NCBI GenBank assembly: GCA_023251195.1
Contig: JAHEZG010000137.1
Location: 1 to 9,570 of the forward strand
Source: Chitinophagaceae bacterium
Lineage (GTDB): Bacteria; Bacteroidota; Bacteroidia; Chitinophagales; UBA10324
Length of the DNA stretch: 9,570 nucleotides
Direction: 5' to 3'
The translations under genes and the position numbers were made by a program. The notes beneath the pieces are model-generated. The model was given only the letters and a program-made list of their open reading frames with translations, was not told where the DNA came from and ran no database searches. Below are positions 1 to 7,184 of this stretch, piece by piece (positions within the stretch are counted from its first letter, which is position 1; the number at the start of each line of letters is the position of its first letter).

Positions 1-1100
1 TTACCGGTGTTAATGAAGTGCAGGTTACCAGCAATCTTGTTGGGGCGATTACCGGATTTTCAAACTCATCATGGGTGCATGGAAATCTTCGACGCACTGT
101 TGCTTCAACCGGAACTTATAATTTCCCTGTTGGCGATGCATCTAATATTCAATTGGCTACTGTTCAATTAAACAGTTCAACCGGAATAAATTCAATACTT
201 GGTTTCTTTAATACTACAATAACCGGCACAACTCCTACCTATCCAGCTGTAACAATAAACGGCAGTGGAATTTATGGCCTGTTGAATAGCGGCTTTTGGA
301 CAATAACCCCTGATGCGTATACCTCAGTTAACTATGATATTACTTTGAATCAAAGAGGATACAGCAACTTTACAGGTAATGCAAATCAATTAGGTATTAT
401 TAAAAGACCAAACTCTGCATCATTATGGTCTGGTACAAATCTGGCCAACTCGAACGGACATCATGATAATGCTACACAATCTATTGCAGGCGGAACCGCA
501 ACAGCCAAGCGAACTGCTGTAACTGCTTTTTCAGATTTTGCTGAAGGATTTGGAGGTGCACCGCTTCCGGTTGAACTTACCACATTTACCGCAAAGGCTG
601 TAGACAATATTAAAGTTGATTTATTCTGGAACACACAAGCTGAACTTAACTGTAAATATTTTTCAGTTGAAAGAAGTGATGATGGAATTACTTTTTCTGA
701 AATCGGAATTGTTAACGGAAACGGAACAAGCCAGATTGCTCACGACTACAATTTTGTTGATGAAAATCCGCTATGTTCCGTTGCTTATTATCGTTTAAAG
801 CAAGTTGATGAAAATGGTGAAATTCATTTTACGCCAATTGCTTCAGCTATTATCAACTGCTCAGGAAGTGTTTCGATTTATCCAAACCCAACCACTGATC
901 AATTAATTGTTGATTTAAGTTTAATGAAAGCAAACAATTCAACTATAAAAATTACCGGACTTGATGGAAAAATTTATTTAGAAAAACAATCAGCTAATTC
1001 ATTATTGAAGTTAGATGTTTCTAAACTTTCAGCAGGATTTTATTTTGTAAATATTGAAAACGGAATTGAGAATCTTAATTTCAATTTTATTAAACAATAG
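1..1100 (+). CDS. T9SS type A sorting domain surface protein, 3' part (5' end outside window)
   Basis: The frame is open to the window edge: the five codons before the GTG at 18 (T-G-V-N-E) continue the alignment to the paralogue at 3495-5063, so GTG 18 is not the real start. By that alignment about 155 residues, including the signal peptide, are missing; about 365 are visible. Residues 1-180 (counted from GTG 18) are a beta-rich region with the same landmarks as the paralogue (NEV-x-VT, G-x-LRR, WT-[IL]-TP, ITLN-[QE]-RG, HDN-[AS]-TQS). Residues 183-275 are the linker module common before T9SS tails (LPVELTTFTA, YFSVERSDDG, AYYRLKQVDENG), and 286-360 are the sorting domain (YPNPTTD, LDGK, LSAGFYF). 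Known biology: the tail directs export through the T9SS and is normally removed on surface attachment. The specific function is unknown, and no catalytic motif is visible. A strong terminator follows 17 bp after the stop. Confidence 0.9.
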   Translation, partial: TGVNEVQVTSNLVGAITGFSNSSWVHGNLRRTVASTGTYNFPVGDASNIQLATVQLNSSTGINSILGFFNTTITGTTPTYPAVTINGSGIYGLLNSGFWTITPDAYTSVNYDITLNQRGYSNFTGNANQLGIIKRPNSASLWSGTNLANSNGHHDNATQSIAGGTATAKRTAVTAFSDFAEGFGGAPLPVELTTFTAKAVDNIKVDLFWNTQAELNCKYFSVERSDDGITFSEIGIVNGNGTSQIAHDYNFVDENPLCSVAYYRLKQVDENGEIHFTPIASAIINCSGSVSIYPNPTTDQLIVDLSLMKANNSTIKITGLDGKIYLEKQSANSLLKLDVSKLSAGFYFVNIENGIENLNFNFIKQ

Positions 1101-1116
1101 AATAAACTAATAAGTA

Positions 1117-1160
1117 AAAACGGGGAATATTTCATTAGAAATATTCCCCGTTTTATTTTT
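1117..1160 (+). terminator. Rho-independent terminator after the first surface protein gene
   Basis: The arm AAAACGGGGAATATTTC (1117-1133) pairs perfectly over 17 bp with GAAATATTCCCCGTTTT (1138-1154), closing a 4-nt ATTA loop. A T-rich run (1151-1160) follows on the plus strand and an A-run precedes it, so it could work in both directions. It separates the upstream gene from the PLD-family gene, which therefore probably has its own promoter. Confidence 0.93.
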
Positions 1161-1216
1161 AATCCTGGCTCCTTCAGCTGGATGTTTTATTAATTATGCT
1201 TCACATATCTTTCTTA

Positions 1217-1224
1217 TACATTTG
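1217..1224 (+). promoter_or_regulatory. Bacteroidota-type -7 promoter box (TAnnTTTG) for the PLD-family gene
   Basis: TACATTTG matches the Bacteroidota housekeeping -7 consensus TAnnTTTG exactly and lies 20 nt before the ATG at 1245, leaving a short leader. I see no good -33 TTTG/TTG element at the usual spacing (about 1190-1200), so this rests on the -7 box and its position downstream of the terminator. The box also contains the GTG at 1224, which makes that codon an unlikely translation start. Confidence 0.55.
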
Positions 1225-1244
1225 TGAGCTTCAATAATAAAACC

Positions 1245-3455
1245 ATGAAATACATTTTTACAATTGCAATTTTATTTTCGTTAATTATTAAAAGTAATGC
1301 TCAGCTTGTTTCAATTGCTACCGCCCGAGTTGCCGCAACAGGAGCAACAGTTACTGTGCGAGGAATAGTTTCAAACGGCGCGGAGTTTGGAGGTTCTTTA
1401 AGATATATTCAAGATGGCACTGCCGGAGTCGCGCTTTATGGTTCAACCTTATCCTCCATAAACAGAGGAGACAGCATTGAGATTACCGGAACCATTTCTC
1501 CCTATCAGAATTTAATGGAAATTGCTGTAACAAGTAAAACATTAATAAACACAGGTAATCCTATTCATCCTCCATTGTTGCTCACAATACCCATTGGTTA
1601 TGCTGAACAATATGAAGGGCAATTGGTACAAATAAATGCCGTGAATTTTTCTTCAACAGGAACATTTAGCGTGAATGCCACTACTAACATTACCGATGGA
1701 TCTAATACCGGAAATGTTAGAATCAACTCTGGATATGTAGGAAATTTAACCGGAACCATAATTCCAACAAGCACCGTTGGAGTGGTGGGAATAATGGGGC
1801 AATTCATGACCAACTATCAACTGCAACCACGCGACCTGGCCGATATAATTCAGGTTGGAAATCCTCCTGTATTGACTACTATTTTACAACAAACTAATAT
1901 TTCAACAACCGGTTTCACCGTTGGGTTTACAACACAGAATACAGGCAATACTATTATCCGTTATGGATTAACAAATGCACTTGGCAGTGAAGAGTTAAAT
2001 CAATCTTTGACCACTAATCATTCAGTAAACCTTACCGGCCTAACACCCGGAACACTATATTATGTAAAAGGAATTACTATAAGCGCAAGCGGCGATACCT
2101 CCTTCTCTTATATTCAGGTAATGGGAACACAATCGCTTTCAACCCAATCCATCACTTGTTATTTTAATCATCCGACCGATTCGTCGTTTGCCTCTTCTCC
2201 TTCTAATTATGCTCATTATTTAAACAACATTTCAGCTGACACATTAAAGGCATACATAAGTCGCGCAACATCAACAATTGATATTGCAATTTATAACCTT
2301 GATGATGTTAACGGAATTGTTACAGCGCTCAATCTTGCTGCAACAAATGGTGTTACTGTTCGTGTTGTGTGTGATGATGGAGTGAGTTCAACAGTTTATA
2401 ATTCTTTCATCGGTGCAATACAAAAAATAAAAAGTCCGCCAAGTAACTTGCCATATGGAATTATGCACGATAAATTTTTAATTATTGATGCAAACTCAAC
2501 GAACCCCAATGCACCAATCGTATGGACCGGTTCAATGAACTTTACAGCTGATCAGGTAAATGTTGACGCGCAAAACATTGTGATTTTTCAAGACCAGACA
2601 ATGGCACGAGGCTATACTCTTGAATTTAATGAAATGCTGATCGGGCAAAAATTCGGTCCTGATAAAACGGACAATACCCCGCATGAATATGTTTTACAAG
2701 GCAATAGAATTGAACAATATTTCAGCCCTTCTGATGGAATGAGTCTTAAAATAAAAAATGCTTTACTTACCGCAAATACTTCAGTTCATTTTATTCTTTT
2801 CAGTTTTACAAGAACAGATCAGGCGTATCCGATTGCCGATAATTATCAATCACATCCAAATTATTTTGCTCAGGGAATTATGCACGACACGGCACAATCA
2901 ACTGCTGTTTACAATGCAATGGTTGCACCTATGACCACCGCCAATTTAAAACTCAATTCATTTTCATGGTTGATGCATCACAAATATGCAATAGTAGATG
3001 CCGACGACCAGTTTTCTGACCCACAAGTAATTACCGGTTCTTGTAATTGGACCAGCTCCGGATTTACCAGAAACGACGAGAATGATGTTTTTATACATAG
3101 CAATGAAATTGCCAATCAATATTTGCAGGAGTTTGCAAAAAGATTTCAGGAACAGGGTGGAGTGGTTATGGTAGGAATAAACAATTTATTAAGCAATTCT
3201 CATTTCGAATTAACAGCATTTCCAAATCCTGCTACAGAAAACATTGTGGTAAACTTTTTTTCTGAAAATGTCTCTAACACAATCATTGAATTAATAGATG
3301 TGCAGGGAAAAATTGTTCAGCACTTCAATGAAGAAGCTTCATCCGGTAACCACTCAATAGAATTGAACACAGCCTCGCTTTCCGCCGGATTGTATTTTAT
3401 AAAAGTTCAAAGCGGCAGCTTTAGTAAAACAGAAAAAATAATTGTTGTGCGATAG
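1245..3455 (+). CDS. Secreted phospholipase D-superfamily protein (two HKD motifs) with OB-fold-like, FN3-like and T9SS sorting domains
   Basis: A protein of 736 residues from ATG 1245. This start places a signal peptide (MKYIFTIAILFSLIIKSNA, then Q) at the very N-terminus; a GTG seven codons earlier lies inside a promoter-like box and is less likely. Residues 22-205 look like two OB-fold-like halves (TVRGIVSNG, YIQDGTAGVALYG, GDSIEITG, then a second similar half) of a type common in secreted Bacteroidota nucleases and esterases. Residues 208-293 are a fibronectin-III-like module. Residues 303-640 are a tandem PLD fold: HKD1 is H408-K410-D415 with GSMNFT after it, and HKD2 is H578-K580-D585 with GSCNWT after it. 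Residues 655-736 are the sorting domain (FPNPATENI, DVQGK, LSAGLYF). In this superfamily two HKD motifs form one active site that cleaves phosphodiester bonds through a histidine intermediate. Both motifs are intact, so I infer an active extracellular or surface enzyme. DNA and phospholipid are both possible substrates, and the OB-like modules slightly favour nucleic acid. Confidence 0.93.
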   Translation: MKYIFTIAILFSLIIKSNAQLVSIATARVAATGATVTVRGIVSNGAEFGGSLRYIQDGTAGVALYGSTLSSINRGDSIEITGTISPYQNLMEIAVTSKTLINTGNPIHPPLLLTIPIGYAEQYEGQLVQINAVNFSSTGTFSVNATTNITDGSNTGNVRINSGYVGNLTGTIIPTSTVGVVGIMGQFMTNYQLQPRDLADIIQVGNPPVLTTILQQTNISTTGFTVGFTTQNTGNTIIRYGLTNALGSEELNQSLTTNHSVNLTGLTPGTLYYVKGITISASGDTSFSYIQVMGTQSLSTQSITCYFNHPTDSSFASSPSNYAHYLNNISADTLKAYISRATSTIDIAIYNLDDVNGIVTALNLAATNGVTVRVVCDDGVSSTVYNSFIGAIQKIKSPPSNLPYGIMHDKFLIIDANSTNPNAPIVWTGSMNFTADQVNVDAQNIVIFQDQTMARGYTLEFNEMLIGQKFGPDKTDNTPHEYVLQGNRIEQYFSPSDGMSLKIKNALLTANTSVHFILFSFTRTDQAYPIADNYQSHPNYFAQGIMHDTAQSTAVYNAMVAPMTTANLKLNSFSWLMHHKYAIVDADDQFSDPQVITGSCNWTSSGFTRNDENDVFIHSNEIANQYLQEFAKRFQEQGGVVMVGINNLLSNSHFELTAFPNPATENIVVNFFSENVSNTIIELIDVQGKIVQHFNEEASSGNHSIELNTASLSAGLYFIKVQSGSFSKTEKIIVVR

Positions 3456-3494
3456 TAAATTTAATGAGTACAAATTGCATTCAGCAAATCTGTT

Positions 3495-5063
3495 TTATTG
3501 AAGTACAATTTTTTTCGTATAAATTTTTCCATTAAAGAAAAGTTCAACAAAATAAAATCCTGCCGCTGGTTTTTGACGGGCATTTATTTTATAGTTGTAG
3601 AAATTACTGTTTGGAAAAATATTGGAACTGAAATAATTTTTTCCTGAGGCATCAATTAAGTTGATCGTTATTTCTGAATCTTTTGCTCCTGAAATATTCA
3701 AATTCAAATTATCAATTGTAGTTGGATTCGGAATAATTGCAAAATTGAAATTGGTGAGTTGATAGTTCACCTGATCAATCAACGAATATTTATATGAACC
3801 ATCAAAATCAGTTTGCTTTAATCGGTAATAAGAAATTCCTAATAACGGATGTTCGTCAACAGTTTTGTAATTCAATTCATGAGTGCTGTAGCCTGCAGCT
3901 TTTACTTTCATCAATTCAGTAAAATGAATGCCATCGTGCGAGCGTTCAATTGTAAAATAATCGCTGTTCTGTTCAGATGCTGTTGCCCATGTTAAGTCAA
4001 CCACATTTTTATTTAATTCAGCATTGAACGAAAGCAACTCGAGGGGTAATGCAATTCCACTTGTTGGAAAACCAATTCCATAATCAGAAGACAATGAAAG
4101 TGCTGAACGAACGGCGGTGACTGTTCCGCCCGAAACAGATTGTGTGCTGTTATCATGTGTTCCGACCGATTGCCAATCCAATGATGAATTAATTCGCGTA
4201 AGAACACCATAACTTGATGCCGCTCCACCGGCATTTGTTGCGCCGCGTTCATTTAATGTAATTGTAAAATCACCTGATGCAATTGTTGAATTTGGTGTTA
4301 AAGTCCAGTAACCATAATCAAGCATGTCATTTATTATTGTTCCGTTAATATTTAATCCTATGGGCAGAGCGGTTGGGTTTGGAATTGCATGAGTAAATAA
4401 TCCGAGCACATTTGTAAATCCGGTTGTGGATGCCAGATTCATATTAGCAAGTTCATAATATGCAGCTGTGCCTAATGGATAATAGTAAGAACCTGTTCCA
4501 ACTACATTTCTTCTGAGGAATCCGATGATGTAGCTGTTTTCAGAATATGGATTTATTGCACTCACATTATCATTGGTTACATAAACTTCATTGGTCGAAG
4601 TAGTAATGTTTCCTAAAGTAAGATTCAATGTGCCTGCAACAGTTATGGTTTGTGAAAGTGTGAATCCCGATGCATTGTTAAAAGTTGCATCGAAAAAAGG
4701 AGTGTTGTTTGAACCACTTAAATTCTGAACAGCATTTCCCCAAAAAGTAACTTTGCCTGCTTCACTTAAAAATGTTCCATTGTTGGTCCAGTTGCCTTTT
4801 ATATACATTAATCCTTCATCCTGTGAATTGCCAGTACCGCTATTTGTAAACGAACCTTCGGCGGCAAAAATTTCTCCTGTTGTTACATACAATATTCCGG
4901 TATTAGTGGCATCATCAGCTTGTGCGTTTACAATAAAAATATTTAATAATTCAAATAGTATAATCAAAAAAATATAGATGAAGAGGAATGATGTTTTTTG
5001 TTTTTGAAAAATTCTATTGCCTTTTTGAGTTTTTTGCGAATTCATTTTCCATTCTTGTATCAT
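3495..5063 (-). CDS. T9SS type A sorting domain surface protein, paralogue of the 1-1100 gene
   Basis: A protein of 522 residues. The N-terminus is a long basic n-region followed by a hydrophobic core (about residues 25-45) and a cleavage site near VNA/QADD. An alternative ATG at 5045 (residue 7) would give a shorter n-region and sits behind an A-rich stretch, so the start is uncertain. Residues 50-150 are a repetitive, low-cysteine beta region (GSFTNSG, GNWTNNGTF) typical of Bacteroidota beta-helix-like surface proteins. Residues 155-335 align with the visible N-terminal part of the 1-1100 gene. Residues 339-425 are the pre-tail module (LPLELLSFNA, YFTIERSHDG, SYYRLKQTDFDG), and 442-522 are the sorting domain (IPNPTTID, DASGK, AAGFYF). 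It lies 48 bp downstream of the fibre-like gene with no hairpin between, so the two are probably one transcript. It converges on the PLD-family gene with a 39-bp gap in which I see no strong terminator. The precise role is unknown; adhesin or surface structural protein is the likeliest class. Confidence 0.9.
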   Translation of the reverse strand: MIQEWKMNSQKTQKGNRIFQKQKTSFLFIYIFLIILFELLNIFIVNAQADDATNTGILYVTTGEIFAAEGSFTNSGTGNSQDEGLMYIKGNWTNNGTFLSEAGKVTFWGNAVQNLSGSNNTPFFDATFNNASGFTLSQTITVAGTLNLTLGNITTSTNEVYVTNDNVSAINPYSENSYIIGFLRRNVVGTGSYYYPLGTAAYYELANMNLASTTGFTNVLGLFTHAIPNPTALPIGLNINGTIINDMLDYGYWTLTPNSTIASGDFTITLNERGATNAGGAASSYGVLTRINSSLDWQSVGTHDNSTQSVSGGTVTAVRSALSLSSDYGIGFPTSGIALPLELLSFNAELNKNVVDLTWATASEQNSDYFTIERSHDGIHFTELMKVKAAGYSTHELNYKTVDEHPLLGISYYRLKQTDFDGSYKYSLIDQVNYQLTNFNFAIIPNPTTIDNLNLNISGAKDSEITINLIDASGKNYFSSNIFPNSNFYNYKINARQKPAAGFYFVELFFNGKIYTKKIVLQ

Positions 5064-5111
5064 GTTAATGAATGTTTACTGCGTGAAAAAAATTTATGTC
5101 AATTTGGGGCT

Positions 5112-6863
5112 TTAATTGGTTACGGCTTTAACCACAACAAATCGTATAACAATTGCTTCTGATAATGAACCGGCAGTATTATTTCTGACAGTTATTTTAA
5201 ATGAACCTGCTGCCATTGTATTTGCAGTAATAGTGTATGCGCCAATGGTTCCGCCTGAATCATGCTGCGTAAAAACCACATCAGTGGCAGCAACACTTGT
5301 ATTGGTAACAGTAAATGAAACCACTGTTGCAGCGGCTAATGCCGCGCCCTGCATTGTTATTGTTCCGCAGTTTTTACTAAGCGTAACACCGGTTGATTTA
5401 CTGGTTATTTGTGTAACAGTTCCTCCGGCTCCTGTTGCATATCCGATTCCTGAAGTTGGAGAAGTGCTTGTAATTCCACCAACAACTTGAAATGTTGTAC
5501 CAGGTGAAGTGGTTCCAATACCTACGCTTCCGCTTCCTAAAATTGTCATTTGAGTTGCAGGAGAATTATCTGCTGTACCTGATGATCCTGCATTTGCAAC
5601 TTTGAAATAAATGTTTGACGAACCGGTTCCTGTTGAGGTTCCTGATGATAAATTTAAATCGCCACCATTCAAATTTGTTCCACCACTGTATGCCCCACCT
5701 GACTGCATTGTTAAACTGAAACCCGCTGTTCCTGAATTTGTATTTCTTTCCATCCACATTGTGCGTGCCGCAGTTCCGTCAAAACTTAAAGTGTTTGTTG
5801 GTGATGAAACACCGAATCCGACTTTAACTAAATTTCCACCTGAACCTCCAAGCACTAAACAATTGCTTGAACTTACAATTGCACTGTATCCGACTGCTGT
5901 GGCATTGGTTAGTGCTGAAGAACCTGCATCAGCATTGCTGCCAATAAAAGTATTGTTGCTTCCCGTAGTATTTGTAGTTCCGGCTGTGTAACCAATTCCA
6001 GTATTGTAACTTCCGGTAGTAACTCCGCTTAATGAATTATATCCTTCTGAAACATTTCTTCCACCGGTTGTACATAACCTTAATCCATTTACACCAACAG
6101 CAGAATTATATACACCTGTTGAATTATAATATAATGCGTTTTGCCCAAAGGCTGAATTACCATTACCTGTTGTGTTAGTATATAATGAATTCGAACCTGT
6201 TGCCGTGTTTTGCCCCCCTGTAGTTGTTGCATACAACGCATTCATGCCAAAAGCGGAGTTATCAAAACCGGTGGTGTTTGCCTTTAAACTTGCATAACCC
6301 AATGCCGAATTATTAAATCCTGTGCTATTGTATTGTAATGAATTCCATCCAACAGAACAGTTACTGGTTCCTGAAGTATTTGAGTAACCTGCGTTGTATC
6401 CTATAAATGTACTTCCATTATAAGTATTGCTGCTTCCCGACATATAACCAAGAGTAGTGTTGCCTTCAGTTGAATTACCAATTCGTCCTGCCGCTTGATT
6501 ATTTACTTTGAAATTAAATGCAACATCATCAGTGGTACCAAGAAAATTTGTACCATCAGTTGTTCCTGTATTTCCAAGTATTGACCATCCACCTGAATCG
6601 AACTTTAACCACTGCGTTCCATCATAATACCAAAACCCGGATGAACCATCGGTTTGATAAATAAGCAATCCGGTGGCTGGACTTGCGATGGCGTTTTTTT
6701 GAGCGGCCGTCATTCTCGGAGTCAGCATTCCTTTAGTAGTTGAACTCAAATCGAGAATGGAAGAAGAATTTGGCGAAGTAGTTCCAACTCCAACCTGAGC
6801 TCTTGAAATTGTGTTGAAGAAGACGATAAAAAACAAAGCAATGTATGTAAATGTTATTTTCAT
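5112..6863 (-). CDS. Secreted beta-roll fibre-like protein with 17-residue repeats and phage-like C-terminal tip domain
   Basis: A protein of 583 residues with a clear signal peptide (residues 1-22, cleaved near SRA/Q). Residues 24-90 are a block frequent in Bacteroidota fibre-like proteins (VGVGTTSPN, SILDLSSTTKGMLTPRMT, GLLIYQTDG, FWYYDGTQW). Residues 131-314 are eleven near-consecutive 17-residue repeats of the form TGxxNSAxGxNALxxNT. Residues 318-340 (NATAVGYSA, SNCLVLGG) resemble YadA-type head motifs. Further GxG-x-x-SP motifs occur at 348-354 and 447-454. Residues 472-583 (GYATGAGGTVTQITSKSTGV, ending AGSLSEAIV and VVVKAVTN) resemble, from memory, a C-terminal domain of tailed-phage structural proteins. 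There is no T9SS tail and no recognisable S74 chaperone. I infer a trimeric beta-roll stalk capped by a beta-sandwich, possibly a surface fibre. It could also be of phage ancestry, but no phage genes adjoin it. It is probably the first gene of a two-gene operon. Confidence 0.85.
   Translation of the reverse strand: MKITFTYIALFFIVFFNTISRAQVGVGTTSPNSSSILDLSSTTKGMLTPRMTAAQKNAIASPATGLLIYQTDGSSGFWYYDGTQWLKFDSGGWSILGNTGTTDGTNFLGTTDDVAFNFKVNNQAAGRIGNSTEGNTTLGYMSGSSNTYNGSTFIGYNAGYSNTSGTSNCSVGWNSLQYNSTGFNNSALGYASLKANTTGFDNSAFGMNALYATTTGGQNTATGSNSLYTNTTGNGNSAFGQNALYYNSTGVYNSAVGVNGLRLCTTGGRNVSEGYNSLSGVTTGSYNTGIGYTAGTTNTTGSNNTFIGSNADAGSSALTNATAVGYSAIVSSSNCLVLGGSGGNLVKVGFGVSSPTNTLSFDGTAARTMWMERNTNSGTAGFSLTMQSGGAYSGGTNLNGGDLNLSSGTSTGTGSSNIYFKVANAGSSGTADNSPATQMTILGSGSVGIGTTSPGTTFQVVGGITSTSPTSGIGYATGAGGTVTQITSKSTGVTLSKNCGTITMQGAALAAATVVSFTVTNTSVAATDVVFTQHDSGGTIGAYTITANTMAAGSFKITVRNNTAGSLSEAIVIRFVVVKAVTN
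5922..6473 (-). repeat. Eleven 51-bp (17-residue) coding repeats of the fibre-like protein
   Basis: Residues 131-314 of the 5112-6863 gene divide into units of 17 residues starting at residues 131, 148 (16 residues), 164, 181, 198, 215, 232, 249, 266, 283 and 300. The last unit is partial. The most regular units are TGFNNSALGYASLKANT, TGFDNSAFGMNALYATT and TGNGNSAFGQNALYYNS. The fixed positions are G2, N5, G9 and the final N-T pair. Units have diverged in sequence while keeping length, which suggests selection on the coil period of a beta-roll rather than recent slippage. Confidence 0.85.
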
Positions 6864-6945
6864 AGTCGCTGTTTTTGATGAATAATATCTTACTGAATCT
6901 ATCTGGTTTTGTTGCGAAAAACAGAAAATATATTTTTAATAAATT

Positions 6946-6975
6946 ACCGTTCAGTATATATTATTTACCGTTAAG
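6946..6975 (+). promoter_or_regulatory. Candidate LytTR-family response-regulator twin binding site
   Basis: Two 9-mers, ACCGTTCAG (6946-6954) and ACCGTTAAG (6967-6975), each fit the LytTR-family consensus as I recall it, [TA][AC][CA]GTTN[AG][TG]. They are direct repeats with a 12-bp AT-rich spacer, matching the 12-13 bp spacing known for AlgR/AgrA-type sites (21 bp start to start, two helical turns). The similarity extends slightly upstream (TT before each ACCGTT). The site is 83 bp from the fibre gene start and about 210 bp from the HYR/PKD gene start. Which promoter it controls is inference, and the regulator is not in the window. Confidence 0.5.
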
Positions 6976-6987
6976 CACTAATATATG

Positions 6988-7094
6988 CCTGTTAAGTAAC
7001 CTTTCCTGTTTTTGCTCGTAACAGGTTTCAATCAATAAAAAAAATTGATGAAAACGAAAAAATCACCCGACTGAAATTAAACTGGTTTAACAGG
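6988..7094. repeat. Nested inverted repeats CCTGTT(AA)/(TT)AACAGG
   Basis: CCTGTTAA (6988-6995) is the inverse complement of TTAACAGG (7087-7094), and between them CCTGTT (7005-7010) faces AACAGG (7020-7025) across a 9-nt spacer. The same hexamer therefore occurs four times in 107 bp, twice in each orientation. It could be a dimeric operator or an mRNA leader structure for the plus-strand gene. The arms are short, so chance is not excluded. Confidence 0.4.
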
Positions 7095-7184
7095 TACAAG
7101 GTACTTAGCGAACCCCGTTTTACAACTGCACGAAAGCAAGTTTACGACCCGAGTTTTTTTTAATTCACAATAAAACCTTCGCTC

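Larger units (their letters stand above)
6864..7184. other. 321-bp divergent intergenic regulatory region
   Basis: This region lies between the start of the fibre-like gene (minus strand) and the start of the HYR/PKD gene (plus strand), so it should hold both promoters. It contains a LytTR-type twin site (6946-6975), several CCTGTT/AACAGG inverted repeats (6988-7094), a short GGTAC direct repeat (7093-7104) and several A- or T-runs. I found no exact TAnnTTTG box on either strand. No credible ORF or RNA gene was seen. Confidence 0.7.

Noticed and set aside
3456..3494. Bidirectional terminator between the converging genes
   Set aside because: Only a 4-bp TTGC/GCAA stem with mismatched flanks is present, and no proper T-tract adjoins it.
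5116..5991. Plus-strand open frames of about 124-126 codons opposite the fibre-like gene
   Set aside because: They are antisense to a gene with clear signal peptide, repeats and domains. Their proline/valine-rich composition is the complement of the Gly/Thr/Ser-rich coding strand.
5112..6863. Prophage remnant
   Set aside because: Only the C-terminal domain looks phage-like. The protein has a Sec signal peptide and a Bacteroidota N-terminal block, and no capsid, tail, integrase or att-like repeats are in the window.
6864..7184. Canonical Bacteroidota promoter (TTTG ... TAnnTTTG) for either divergent gene
   Set aside because: TTTG occurs a few times on the plus strand, but no copy is preceded by TA at the right distance, and there is no CAAA on the plus strand that would give a minus-strand box.
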